A DNA stretch of 64,000 nucleotides from Streptomyces platensis (GCF_008704855.1 NZ_CP023691.1:5456001-5520000); one strand, 5' to 3'; positions 26,724 through 34,395 are shown, counted from the stretch's first letter. Notes: generated from the letters alone by a model not told the origin. A program made the numbers and translations.

Positions 26724-27889
26724 GCACCTCCACCAAGAACCCCACCGTGGACGCCATCGCCAAGAGCGCCACCCGCGACAAGGTGATCCTGGCGATCGCC
26801 GCGCCCGTCCTGGCCATCGTCGCCGCGATAGTGATTTCGTCCCTGGTGTTCCTCGCCTCCGGTGAGAACCCCTTCCGGGCCTACGGGATCATGGCCGACT
26901 ACGGCCACTACAGCGACAGCCAGGTCTGGATCATCAACAAGGCGGTGCCGTACTACCTTTCGGCGCTGGCGGTCGCCATCGGCTTCCGCATGAACCTCTT
27001 CAACATCGGCGTCGACGGCCAGTACCGCCTGGCGGCGTTCGCGGCCGCGGCGGTCGGCGGCGCCATCGCGCTGCCCGGCGCACTCCAGATCATCCTGCTC
27101 ATCGTCATCGCGATGCTGGTGGGCGCGATCTGGTCGGGTATCGCGGGTCTGCTGAAGACCACCCGCGGCGTCAGCGAGGTGATCACCACGATCATGCTGA
27201 ACGCCATCGCCGCGTCGATCATCGGCTACTTCCTCCAGGACGGCCGCCTCGCCATCAAGGACGGCAACCTCCTGCACACGAAGTTCCTGCCGGAGTCCAG
27301 CCACTTCTTCTCGTTCCCGACCCACCCCAAGCCGGTCCTCGGCTTCGTGGTGATCGCGATCCTGGCCGGTGCGCTGTACTGGTTCGGGATCAACCGGACC
27401 CGCTTCGGCTTCGACCTGCGCGCCGTGGGCGCCTCCGAGCCGGCCGCCGAGGCCAGCGGGGTCAGCGTCAAGCGCATGGTCCTGTGCAGCATGCTGCTGT
27501 CGGGTGCCGCGGCCGGTCTGGTCGGTATGCCCACCCTGCTCGGCGAGTCCTTCCAGTACGGCACGGACTTCCCGGCCGGTATCGGCTTCACCGGTATCGC
27601 CATCGCGCTGCTCGGCCGCAACCACCCCATCGGCATGGCCTTCGGCGCCCTGCTGTGGGCGTTCCTCGACCGCACCGGCTCCCGGCTGGAGTTCGAGGGC
27701 TACGCCCAGGAGATCGTCGGCGTCATGCAGGGCGTCATCGTCCTCTGCGTGGTCATCGCCTACGAGATCGTGCGCCGCTACGGGCTGAGCCTTCAGCAGC
27801 GCAAGGTCGGCGAGGAGCTGGCCGCCCTGTCCCGTACGAACAACACCGACAAGTCTGACAAGAGCGACAACCCGGAGGTGTCGGCGTGA
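26720..27889 (+). CDS. ABC nucleoside transporter permease 1
   Basis: A 389-aa inner-membrane permease of the BPD_transp_2 family with about 10 hydrophobic segments. Recognisable stretches are AIGFRMNLFNIGVDGQYRLA, TTRGVSEVITTIMLNAIAAS, and ASEPAAEASGVSVKRMVLCS, the cytoplasmic loop contacting the ATPase. The C-terminus is hydrophilic (DKSDKSDN). It forms the channel with the next gene product. GTG 26720 and the last codons overlap both neighbours by 4 bp, so expression is tightly coupled. Confidence 0.9.
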   Translation: MSTSTKNPTVDAIAKSATRDKVILAIAAPVLAIVAAIVISSLVFLASGENPFRAYGIMADYGHYSDSQVWIINKAVPYYLSALAVAIGFRMNLFNIGVDGQYRLAAFAAAAVGGAIALPGALQIILLIVIAMLVGAIWSGIAGLLKTTRGVSEVITTIMLNAIAASIIGYFLQDGRLAIKDGNLLHTKFLPESSHFFSFPTHPKPVLGFVVIAILAGALYWFGINRTRFGFDLRAVGASEPAAEASGVSVKRMVLCSMLLSGAAAGLVGMPTLLGESFQYGTDFPAGIGFTGIAIALLGRNHPIGMAFGALLWAFLDRTGSRLEFEGYAQEIVGVMQGVIVLCVVIAYEIVRRYGLSLQQRKVGEELAALSRTNNTDKSDKSDNPEVSA

Positions 27890-29166
27890 GTACGGACCTC
27901 AAGACCGCGACGAAGCTCGCGGTCCCCGGGAAGGGTGGCCGGCGCAAGCTGACCTACCCATGGATCCTGCTGATCATCGCCGTCGGGCTGGTCGCCGTCT
28001 CCGTCCTCCGGGCCGTCACCGGCGCGGGTGACCTCACCTCCACCGGCCAGTTCGGCGCCGCGCTGAGCGCCGCCGTGCCGATCGGCCTGGCGGGTCTGGG
28101 CGGACTGTGGTCCGAGCGGGCCGGCGTGGTCAACATCGGCCTCGAAGGCATGATGATGCTCGGCTCGTTCGCGGCCGGCTGGGTCGGCTGGCAGCACGGC
28201 CCCTGGGCGGCGGCCGCGGCCGGCATCCTCGGCGGCGCGCTCGGCGGCCTCATCCACGCCATCGCCACCGTCACCTTCGGCGTCGACCACATCGTCTCCG
28301 GTGTCGCGGTCAACATCCTGGCGCTCGGCGCCACCCAGTACCTGGCCACGCTGTGGTTCGGCCAGGAGGGCAGCGCGGCCATGCTGGCCGGCGGCAACGA
28401 CAAGCAGTCGCCGCCGATGCCCGACATGCCGACGTTCACCGTCCCCGGCCTGTCGGACGCCCTGAACACCCTGGAGGGCCACCACTGGTTCCTGGTCTCC
28501 GACGCCGCCGGCATCCTCGGCGCCGCGGTCACCAACGTCTCCTGGCTGACCCTGCTCACCGTCGGCCTGTTCATCGGCACCTTCTTCGTGCTGTGGCGCT
28601 CCTCCTTCGGGCTCCGGCTGCGCTCCTGCGGCGAGGCCCCGATCTCGGCCGAGTCCCTGGGCGTCAACGTCTACTCGTACAAGTACGCGGCGGTGCTGGT
28701 CTCCGGTGCCCTGGCCGGCCTCGGCGGTGCCTTCCTCTCCATCGGGGTGCACTTCTTCCAGGACGGCCAGACCGGCGGCCGTGGCTACATCGGTCTCGCC
28801 ACGATGATCTTCGGCAACTGGCGGCCGGGCGGCGTCGCGATGGGCGCGGGCCTGTTCGGCTTCATGGACGCCATGCAGCTGCGCAGCGGCGGCCCGACCG
28901 TCCACGCCCTGCTGCTGGGCCTGGCCGCGCTCCTCGCGGTGCTCGCCCTGCTCCGGCTGCGTGCCGCCAAGCGCACCCAGGGTGTGGTCGCCGGCATAGC
29001 TGCCGCCGTCCTGGTCATCTGGTACTTCCTGGCCGACACCGTTCCCCTCGAACTGGTCGAGGCGAGCCCGTACATCGCCACCCTGCTGGTACTCGCCCTC
29101 TTCTCCCAGCGGCTGCGGCCGCCGAAGGCGAACGGCAAGCCCTACCGCCGAGGACAAGGCACATGA
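27886..29166 (+). CDS. ABC nucleoside transporter permease 2
   Basis: A 426-aa permease with about 10-11 membrane segments, partner of the preceding protein. Family motifs are LWSERAGVVNIGLEGMMMLG, FGVDHIVSGVAVNILALGAT, LRSCGEAPISAESLGVNVYS and GFMDAMQLRS. An extra C-terminal hydrophobic region of about 80 residues is typical of the actinobacterial member. It starts at GTG 27886 in GTGA overlap and ends in ATGA overlap with cytidine deaminase, tying nucleoside import to deamination. Confidence 0.9.
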   Translation: MSTDLKTATKLAVPGKGGRRKLTYPWILLIIAVGLVAVSVLRAVTGAGDLTSTGQFGAALSAAVPIGLAGLGGLWSERAGVVNIGLEGMMMLGSFAAGWVGWQHGPWAAAAAGILGGALGGLIHAIATVTFGVDHIVSGVAVNILALGATQYLATLWFGQEGSAAMLAGGNDKQSPPMPDMPTFTVPGLSDALNTLEGHHWFLVSDAAGILGAAVTNVSWLTLLTVGLFIGTFFVLWRSSFGLRLRSCGEAPISAESLGVNVYSYKYAAVLVSGALAGLGGAFLSIGVHFFQDGQTGGRGYIGLATMIFGNWRPGGVAMGAGLFGFMDAMQLRSGGPTVHALLLGLAALLAVLALLRLRAAKRTQGVVAGIAAAVLVIWYFLADTVPLELVEASPYIATLLVLALFSQRLRPPKANGKPYRRGQGT

Positions 29167-29582
29167 CACCACCGGTGCCGGTCGACTGGACCGCACTGCG
29201 CGCGCAGGCCCGGGACGCGATGTCCCGGGCCTACGCCCCGTATTCCGGCTACCCCGTAGGCGCCGCCGCCCTCGTGGACGACGGCCGCACCATCACCGGC
29301 TGCAACGTCGAAAACGCCTCATACGGCCTCGCCCTGTGCGCCGAATGCGGCCTGATCTCAGAGCTGTTCGCGGGCCGGACCGACAACGACGGGCCCGCCC
29401 CCCGCCTGACCGCCTTCACCTGCGTGGACGGGGCGGGCGACCTCCTCGTCCCCTGCGGCCGCTGCCGCCAACTCCTGTGGGAACACGGCGGCCCCGACCT
29501 CCTGGTCGACACGGCGGCCGGCATCCGCCCGCTGTCGGAGCTGCTTCCGGACGCGTTCGGGCCGGGGCATTTGAGGGGGTGA
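29163..29582 (+). CDS. cdd: cytidine deaminase
   Basis: A 139-aa zinc enzyme converting cytidine and deoxycytidine to uridine and deoxyuridine in pyrimidine salvage. The zinc site is complete: CNVENASYGLALCAECG gives the Asn-Val-Glu substrate motif and catalytic Cys-Ala-Glu, and PCGRCRQLL supplies the other two cysteines. The tetrameric-type length fits. ATG 29163 overlaps the permease stop as ATGA, placing it as the last gene of the nucleoside importer operon. Thymidine phosphorylase, a natural next step, is displaced 7 kb downstream by the accessory island. Confidence 0.93.
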   Translation: MTPPVPVDWTALRAQARDAMSRAYAPYSGYPVGAAALVDDGRTITGCNVENASYGLALCAECGLISELFAGRTDNDGPAPRLTAFTCVDGAGDLLVPCGRCRQLLWEHGGPDLLVDTAAGIRPLSELLPDAFGPGHLRG

Positions 29583-29685
29583 CGGGGAGCGGTGGGTGGC
29601 AGTGACTCCATCCCCGCCGCCCACCGCCCCCGGCACCACCTGCTCGACCGTCGCCCCGCTGGAAGGCCCGAACGCTCCCGAAGCG

Positions 29686-30132
29686 TCAGGACCGGGCAAG
29701 ACGCAGGTCGATCCACGGAATGCTGTCCCCCGGCAGCAGATAGCGCTCGGTCTCGACGAACCCGTGCTTGCGCGCGAACCGCAGCCCGTCCTCGTTGGAG
29801 GACAGCACCACGGTCTCGATCACTTCGGCGCCCCACTCCCGCGCCCTGCTGAGCCCGCGCGCATAAAGCTCCTCCCCGAACCCCTGACCACGATGAGCTT
29901 CCAGCACACGGGCGATCACGGTCACCGTCAGCGTGTCATCGGCAGGCGGGCGCACCGTGCTGCACCCGATGAGCTCGTCACCGGCATACGCGACCTCCAA
30001 ATGGTGACGCTGCGCCCGCTCCCGCACCTCCTCCAGCGAAAGGAGGTGGGTAGGAATAATCGTGTTGTGGACGAACTGCCAGTCCTTGAGGGCGTCGTCG
30101 CCGTCCGGCCGCTGAATACGAAGATCAGACAT
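29686..30132 (-). CDS. GNAT-family N-acetyltransferase
   Basis: A 148-aa GNAT-fold protein. The acetyl-CoA loop is recognisable as RVLEAHRGQGFGEELYARGL (residues 75-95), followed by VIETVVLSSNEDGLRFARKHG and a final beta strand. ATG 30132 gives a normal length; GTG 30162 would add ten residues, and no strong SD decides between them. It lies 66 bp downstream of the P450 gene in the same direction, so it could be part of the RiPP operon and acetylate the peptide, or be an unrelated passenger. The substrate is not predictable. Confidence 0.8.
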   Translation of the reverse strand: MSDLRIQRPDGDDALKDWQFVHNTIIPTHLLSLEEVRERAQRHHLEVAYAGDELIGCSTVRPPADDTLTVTVIARVLEAHRGQGFGEELYARGLSRAREWGAEVIETVVLSSNEDGLRFARKHGFVETERYLLPGDSIPWIDLRLARS

Positions 30133-30198
30133 CGCAGCAGAAGACCCGAGTCCCTTCCGCACGTCAACCCCGTCCAGGTGGGACGGACAGTCAGGCCG

Positions 30199-31269
30199 TC
30201 ACGGACGAGCCATAGGACTAGCCATCGGTCGAGTCATCTGCACTTCGGACACTTCGAGCAAACCGTCGAGTTCGACCTTCCCCCTGGTCTGCCCCGGATT
30301 CACCACCAGTCCGTCCCGGCGCACGATGTCGAGGAGCCGTTCGGCCAGGGGCAGGACCATATGCCGGCCCCAGCATCGTTCGTTTACGTGGCCGAAGGGG
30401 AAATACCCGGGGTGGTTGTCTCCGTCCAGCTCTTCCCAGCGGTCGGGACGAAACGCGTCGGGCTCGTCCCAGAGCTCGGGATCGCGGTGGCTCAGCAGGG
30501 GAAGCAACAGGACATCGTCTTTCGGGCCGATCCGTGCGTCCACGTCCGAGAACTCCGGAGAAGCCATTCGCAAGATGTTCCATGAGGGGGGAAGCAGCCG
30601 GAGTGCCTCAAGGAGGATGTTCCGGTTCGATACGTCATCGCTGAACGGAGCCCCGAGCCACAGGGCGTTGGTGACCAGCGCGGATACGGTGAAGCACACC
30701 GGTGCGGCCACCCGCCGATACAGGTACATGGCATAGCGCCGGTCACCGTAGGTCTTGGAATCGAGCACGAGAGCGGCAAGTTTCGACAGCGGCACGTCCT
30801 GCCCGGGCCTGCCCAGCAAAGCGGCTCCGGAGGCGACGGCCGACCAGGTCAGTTTCGGAGTCAACTCCAGCCTGCGGTCGACCAGAACCCGGAATCGCAG
30901 ACGTTCGTTTCCGAAAACGAGATCCCGCAGATAAACATGCGCCACATGCGGCCACCGGCCGGTCAGGTCGACCGCCTCATCCAGGGGACGTTGCAGCGCG
31001 TTCCGCACGTCCGAGCCCACGGCCTGCATAAAGGTGGACGCATCCGTACGGCTAACGAGCCGCCCCTGGACGGGTTTGAAGGTGGGCCTCTCCTCCGCGT
31101 TGGCCGGCCTGCTGCGGAGTAAGCGGTCCATCAGCTCGGCGCCGGATACCCCGATCGTGTCGGGCTCCAGACGAAAAAGCGACGCACCACGATAACGACT
31201 TAACAGTTCGTCGATCCTCGGCGCGAACTCGATGACCCGACCGCTCTCGCCGACGCGGTGCATAGGCAT
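30199..31269 (-). CDS. cytochrome P450, probable atropopeptide-type peptide cross-linking enzyme
   Basis: A 356-aa divergent P450. The heme-binding loop is FPFGHVNERCWGRHM with the ligand Cys near residue 299. The ExxR helix is LLEALRLLPPSWNILR. AFRPDRWEELDGD is the meander (PERF-like) region. The usual I-helix (A/G)GxxT is not seen; the corresponding stretch reads VSALVTNALWLG. It is about 40 residues shorter than most bacterial P450s. ATG 31269 is chosen for ACGGAG 8 nt upstream; ATG 31263 is possible. It lies 77 bp downstream of the 25-codon precursor gene ending AYAWYGWI. That pairing is the minimal gene set known for tryptorubin-like atropopeptides, where one P450 makes C-C and C-N bonds between Trp and Tyr. 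Confidence 0.82.
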   Translation of the reverse strand: MPMHRVGESGRVIEFAPRIDELLSRYRGASLFRLEPDTIGVSGAELMDRLLRSRPANAEERPTFKPVQGRLVSRTDASTFMQAVGSDVRNALQRPLDEAVDLTGRWPHVAHVYLRDLVFGNERLRFRVLVDRRLELTPKLTWSAVASGAALLGRPGQDVPLSKLAALVLDSKTYGDRRYAMYLYRRVAAPVCFTVSALVTNALWLGAPFSDDVSNRNILLEALRLLPPSWNILRMASPEFSDVDARIGPKDDVLLLPLLSHRDPELWDEPDAFRPDRWEELDGDNHPGYFPFGHVNERCWGRHMVLPLAERLLDIVRRDGLVVNPGQTRGKVELDGLLEVSEVQMTRPMASPMARP

Positions 31270-31346
31270 GGCTGAACTCCGTGGGTAGGCAGCTCGCGCC
31301 GGCCAGAACTCCTGACCGACGCGAGCCCGGCAGGGAAGCTGTCTAA

Positions 31347-31424
31347 TTAAATCCAGCCGTACCAGGCGTATGCCTTGAGGCTCTTTTCTGGACGGAACTT
31401 CTTGACGATGCGAACGAGTTTCAT
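31347..31424 (-). CDS. atropopeptide-like RiPP precursor peptide, 25 aa
   Basis: A tiny gene translating to MKLVRIVKKF, then RPEKSLK, then AYAWYGWI and a TAA stop. It has a perfect Shine-Dalgarno (GGAGGT, 4 nt spacer), a basic leader and an aromatic C-terminus. The tryptorubin precursor family has, from memory, a similar basic leader with a KSLKA-like segment and an aromatic core (AWYIWY in tryptorubin). Here the core would be AWYGWI or a longer AYAWYGWI: two Trp and one or two Tyr for P450 cross-linking, with Gly replacing Ile and Ile replacing the terminal Tyr. It is directly followed by a P450 gene on the same strand. The AT-rich surroundings and its size make it easy to miss. Confidence 0.85.
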   Translation of the reverse strand: MKLVRIVKKFRPEKSLKAYAWYGWI

Positions 31425-31428
31425 GAGC

Positions 31429-31434
31429 ACCTCC
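31429..31434 (-). promoter_or_regulatory. strong ribosome binding site of the precursor gene
   Basis: On the minus strand GGAGGT is followed by GCTC and ATG (31424). The near-perfect anti-SD match supports the 25-codon gene as real and highly translated, as expected for a RiPP precursor. Confidence 0.8.
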
Positions 31435-31994
31435 ATTTGCGTGGCGAACGAGATACTTATGCGATGGCAGAAGATGTCGATACCGGGCAGAATTCCCGGC
31501 ATTCATTTCAACTGCTGTGGAAAGTGAAGGCCTGTTCGATGAATGTGTCAAGTGACCCACATCACTGACTGAATTGCCTCATTCACGTTTCGAATTCATC
31601 CACATTCGCATCTCGGCGAATCAGTACTAATCCATCCATAGAGGCCCAATATGGACATCAAAAGGGGGTGGATGGCATCGAATGGGGTGGTTTGGTCATG
31701 GATTATGTGACATGAGCATGTTCTATAGGCCGGCCGAAGGTCCCCGGTCCCTGCTCCGGCGCGGTGGCTCTCCCACACGGAAAAATCGTGAAGCGGTGGT
31801 GAAAGTGGCGCAGTCGGTCGTCTCTGCGCGGCTCGCGGCCGGTGCGCAGATCGTCGGCCCGGTCGGGTTCTGACGCCAGGGGGAGTTCGACTCAGGCGAG
31901 GAATGTCAGCTTGTCCTCAGGCCCGGATCAGTTCCAGCGCCTCGGCCACTGCGGGCAGTTCGCCGGTGAGAGCTGAGCCGGCGCAGGGGCGATT
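31435..31994. other. AT-richer intergenic region with a possible gene remnant
   Basis: About 560 bases with much lower GC than the surroundings. The half near 31435-31620 must hold the promoter for the precursor/P450 operon, but no clear boxes were identified. At 31918-31980 the minus strand reads a stop-terminated fragment ending GELPAVAEALELIRA, which looks like the C-terminus of a lost gene; an in-frame stop precedes it. Nothing else convincing was found. Confidence 0.4.
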
Positions 31995-32462
31995 TCAGCG
32001 TGTGGCGGGCATATTGCCGTCGCGCCAGTCGTTCAGGCGCTTTCGGATGCTGGGCACCATCGGAAGCGCATCAATCTCTCCGGGCTCAAACCACCGGACG
32101 TCCGTGGATTCTTCGGACACCGCCAGCCGCCCGCCCAACGGTCTTGCCAGGAAGCAGATGGAGAATTCCTGCCGCACTTCGCCATCGTCGTAGGCGAAGA
32201 CGTGGTGGGGGTTGGTGTAGGTGCCCACGATGCCTACGACTTCGACATGGAACCCGGTCTCTTCGCGGGTCTCCCGAACTGCGCAGTCCGGCAGTGACTC
32301 GCCAATATTCATGACGCCACCGGGAAGTGCCCACATGTCGTTGTCGCGCCGACGCTGAAGCAGGACGCGCCCGGAGTCGTCGACCACAATCGCAGATGCC
32401 GCCGGAACCAAGCTGTTCGCGGCAGGGGCATGAGGGTCGTTCTCGTAATCGCGCCTACTCAT
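31995..32462 (-). CDS. NUDIX hydrolase
   Basis: A 155-aa pyrophosphohydrolase. The Nudix box is complete: GGVMNIGES followed after seven residues by RETREETG, at about residues 48-70. VLLQRRRDNDMWALPGG precedes it. The substrate could be a nucleotide derivative or damaged NTP. It overlaps the end of the XRE-family regulator gene by 8 bp, so both are translated from one mRNA. The pairing of an XRE/PLD-like regulator with a NUDIX protein suggests that the hydrolase modulates or turns over the regulator's ligand (inference). Confidence 0.88.
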   Translation of the reverse strand: MSRRDYENDPHAPAANSLVPAASAIVVDDSGRVLLQRRRDNDMWALPGGVMNIGESLPDCAVRETREETGFHVEVVGIVGTYTNPHHVFAYDDGEVRQEFSICFLARPLGGRLAVSEESTDVRWFEPGEIDALPMVPSIRKRLNDWRDGNMPATR

Positions 32463-33210
32463 CGCCGCCGCCTTCCCACACCGGAGAGCCCCTGCTCCAC
32501 AGTTCTTCTACGTGCGAGGCGAAGCGGTCAAACATGCCGTCGTCCTGGCGACGCCGCAGATGCAGGGTCGGTGCATCGTGCCCGACGCTATGCGTCAGCA
32601 ACGGCGTAACGATCATGTCGTCATCGAAGCGGAACACGGAGAGATGTGCGTGCCCCTCGCTGAACCTCGCATCAATTCCTGGCTGCTTTTTGATCTTCTC
32701 CAGCTCAGCGAGGGTCACGCGGATACGCGTGGACAAGGTGAGTGCGACATCTTCATCGCGCTCGCGCGAGCGTGTGAGGCTGCTGTCAGGATCGCCGAGA
32801 AGAAACCGAACCCGGCATCCCCGGGCAGCCTTCCGCTGTAGTGCTGCACCGAACCTTGCTTGTTCGAGCCACAGGAAGTAATCGGTGTAACCCGCGAAGG
32901 TCAGTTCACGCTCCGCCTTGGTGATCAGTGAGCGCCACAAAGAGGCGGGGCAACCGGATCGGTACGGATAGACAGAAACGACCTCGCGGTCCGGGCCAAC
33001 CTTTATCGCTTTCTTTGCGGCTGTAGGCCACAACACCGCCTCGTCCTCCCCGAGCGCCTCACAGACGGACCACCGGTGTCGGGCATGGGGAACCCGTCCG
33101 GCCTCGGTGATCCATCGGCCTACGGTCTTGATGTCGACGCCACACCTCTCGGCTAATTGGCGATCAGTCAGGTGTGCCCGTAGCAGGGCGCGGCGTAGTG
33201 CTTCGTTCAC
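32455..33210 (-). CDS. XRE-type transcriptional regulator with C-terminal DUF5919/PLD-like domain
   Basis: A 251-aa protein. Residues 10-60 form a helix-turn-helix (LTDRQLAERCGVDIKTVGRW). Residues 75-240 form an alpha/beta domain of the type found in actinobacterial DUF5919 regulators (SVYPYRSGCPASLW, FAGYTDYFLWLEQARFGAAL, GCRVRFLLGDPDSSLTRSRE, HAHLSVFRFDDDMIVTPLL). GTG 33210 is preceded by AGGGGT. It is divergent from the graspetide operon, with a perfect inverted repeat between them, so it probably controls that operon and itself. Confidence 0.8.
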   Translation of the reverse strand: MNEALRRALLRAHLTDRQLAERCGVDIKTVGRWITEAGRVPHARHRWSVCEALGEDEAVLWPTAAKKAIKVGPDREVVSVYPYRSGCPASLWRSLITKAERELTFAGYTDYFLWLEQARFGAALQRKAARGCRVRFLLGDPDSSLTRSRERDEDVALTLSTRIRVTLAELEKIKKQPGIDARFSEGHAHLSVFRFDDDMIVTPLLTHSVGHDAPTLHLRRRQDDGMFDRFASHVEELWSRGSPVWEGGGDE

Positions 33211-33225
33211 GAGTACCCCTTGGGA

Positions 33226-33268
33226 CGTTAGACACGCTTCACACGGTAGGTCTTCTCCGTGTCTAACG
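33226..33268. promoter_or_regulatory. inverted repeat between regulator and graspetide operon
   Basis: CGTTAGACACG (33226-33236) and CGTGTCTAACG (33258-33268) are perfect 11-bp arms separated by 21 bp. They begin 16 bp from the XRE start codon and end about 125 bp before the first gene of the graspetide operon. Most simply they are the operator of the XRE regulator, each arm one binding site on the same DNA face. Confidence 0.65.
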
Positions 33269-33392
33269 GTCGTGGAGCGGAGTAGGAACGCACCACCAGG
33301 CGCGGAAGTGTGGGGGCGAGCACAAACCCCGCGACGCCGCAGGAACGGCGTACGTCGGGGTCGTGGCCACCAACTCCTGGGAGGTTGACGAC

Positions 33393-33545
33393 ATGCCCCG
33401 AACCATCGCGAGAGCGGTCGTGTCGCTGTTGCGGCTGCTGCTGCCCTCGCGAAGAAGCCATCGGTCGGGCGGCTCGTTGCCCGCGGCGTACAGCATCAAA
33501 GCCGCTCCGCGCCGGCTGAACGGCCTGGAGGCGGCAGGCCGATGA
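33393..33545 (+). CDS. small basic protein leading the graspetide operon
   Basis: A 50-aa Arg-rich peptide (MPRTIARAVVSLLRLLLPSR at its start), amphipathic in the first 20 residues and without a clear signal peptide. GGGAGG precedes ATG 33393. Its TGA overlaps the next ATG (ATGA at 33542), so it is translationally coupled to the 131-aa gene. Function unknown; it could be a membrane-associated or regulatory peptide, and it is too short for family assignment. Confidence 0.5.
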   Translation: MPRTIARAVVSLLRLLLPSRRSHRSGGSLPAAYSIKAAPRRLNGLEAAGR

Positions 33546-33937
33546 GTCCAGCCGACACCCCTCGCCTCCTGCCCTGGTCGAGCCCCGACGGGAAGCCGTG
33601 CTTTCTCGTAGGTGACGGGACCGGCTACGTGTCCCGGCTCGCCGACGAGATGGAGGAGGCGCAGCTCGACTCCGCGGCTGAACTCGGCGAAGAGGCGCAC
33701 CGCATCCTGGCGGGCCGGGCGTGGACGCCCGGTGAAATCCACCTGCTGGCACTGGAATTGGCCGCCTCCCTCGCCAACCTACGCCGGGTCGCGGAGAGCA
33801 GGGGCGCGCGCCTGCCGGTGCCGGACGATGACGGGTCCGAGGCCGATGACGGGCCCGAAGCCGATGAAGCCCCAAGTGGCCAGGACATCGACGGCGAGGG
33901 CAGCAGGCTACGGCTTCCGGCGGAGGCGTTCGGATGA
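33542..33937 (+). CDS. hypothetical protein of the graspetide operon
   Basis: A 131-aa protein. Residues 10-30 (LPWSSPDGKPCFLVGDGTGY) look like a small beta unit, 30-88 are helical (SRLADEMEEAQLDSAAELGE, then LALELAASLANLRRVAESRG), and the tail is an acidic repeat (DDDGSEADDGPEADEA). No family was recognised from the sequence, although similar proteins accompany XRE-regulated loci in Streptomyces. It is coupled by ATGA overlap to the preceding gene and lies 122 bp before the precursor gene. A helper role in the RiPP pathway or its regulation is possible. Confidence 0.6.
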   Translation: MSPADTPRLLPWSSPDGKPCFLVGDGTGYVSRLADEMEEAQLDSAAELGEEAHRILAGRAWTPGEIHLLALELAASLANLRRVAESRGARLPVPDDDGSEADDGPEADEAPSGQDIDGEGSRLRLPAEAFG

Positions 33938-34059
33938 GCCGGGCGCGGTGTGCGGGCATGTCGTCACGGCGGCGCACCGGAGTTCATCCACTCACGTCCG
34001 CCCACCCCACCCACCAGCCGAAATCCACCCACCGAGAGAAAATGAGAGAAGGGAAGGCA

Positions 34060-34395
34060 ATGCCCATCACCGTTGAAGAGCGTCGGCTTGCCAAGCCATT
34101 ACTGGACGCGCCGGAGCTGCGGCTCCCGTTGAGCACCGACGGAGCCGCAATCATGCCGGAGCTGTCGGACCACGAGGGGCCGGCTCCCTTCGCGTTCCGG
34201 TTCCTCACGCCCGTCCCGGCCACGGGCGGCATTCTGCCCAGTGAGGTCGAGTACGACGAGGAGTCCCAGACCGGCGTCTACGAGGATCTGCCGCCGGGCG
34301 TCTACATGACCAAGAACCCGCCGAAGACCTATGGGCCGACGGCACCCACGGGCCAGATGGACGCGCCGGACGACCCCGGACCGAGCGACGACTGA
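34060..34395 (+). CDS. tgmA: graspetide precursor peptide (TgmA-type)
   Basis: A 111-aa precursor. The leader carries GPAPFAFRFLTPVPATG (about residues 40-56), which matches the PFxLRF-like recognition motif of ATP-grasp-targeted precursors. The C-terminal core from residue 84 has four Thr (84, 90, 94, 97) followed by five Asp (101, 104, 105, 110, 111) separated by Pro/Gly. This hairpin-like layout would allow nested Thr-Asp ester links across a GQM turn. ATG 34060 follows GAAGGGAAGG. It ends with TGATG overlap into the ligase gene. Confidence 0.85.
   Translation: MPITVEERRLAKPLLDAPELRLPLSTDGAAIMPELSDHEGPAPFAFRFLTPVPATGGILPSEVEYDEESQTGVYEDLPPGVYMTKNPPKTYGPTAPTGQMDAPDDPGPSDD

Noticed and set aside
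31596..31778. Minus-strand reading frame containing LYGWI, resembling the YGWI end of the precursor
   Set aside because: No leader-like KSLK segment, no strong SD and no stop after the motif (it runs on as STDSPRCECG). A duplicate or decayed precursor is possible but the match is only four residues.
31682..31873. 63-codon plus-strand frame in the AT-rich gap
   Set aside because: No SD, no codon bias and no recognisable family; likely chance.
33934..34059. Upstream extension of the graspetide precursor from ATG 33934
   Set aside because: The added 42 residues are Arg/His/Ser-rich and unlike a leader, while ATG 34060 has a strong SD and the expected MPITVEERR-type start. The overlap with the preceding stop may be incidental.
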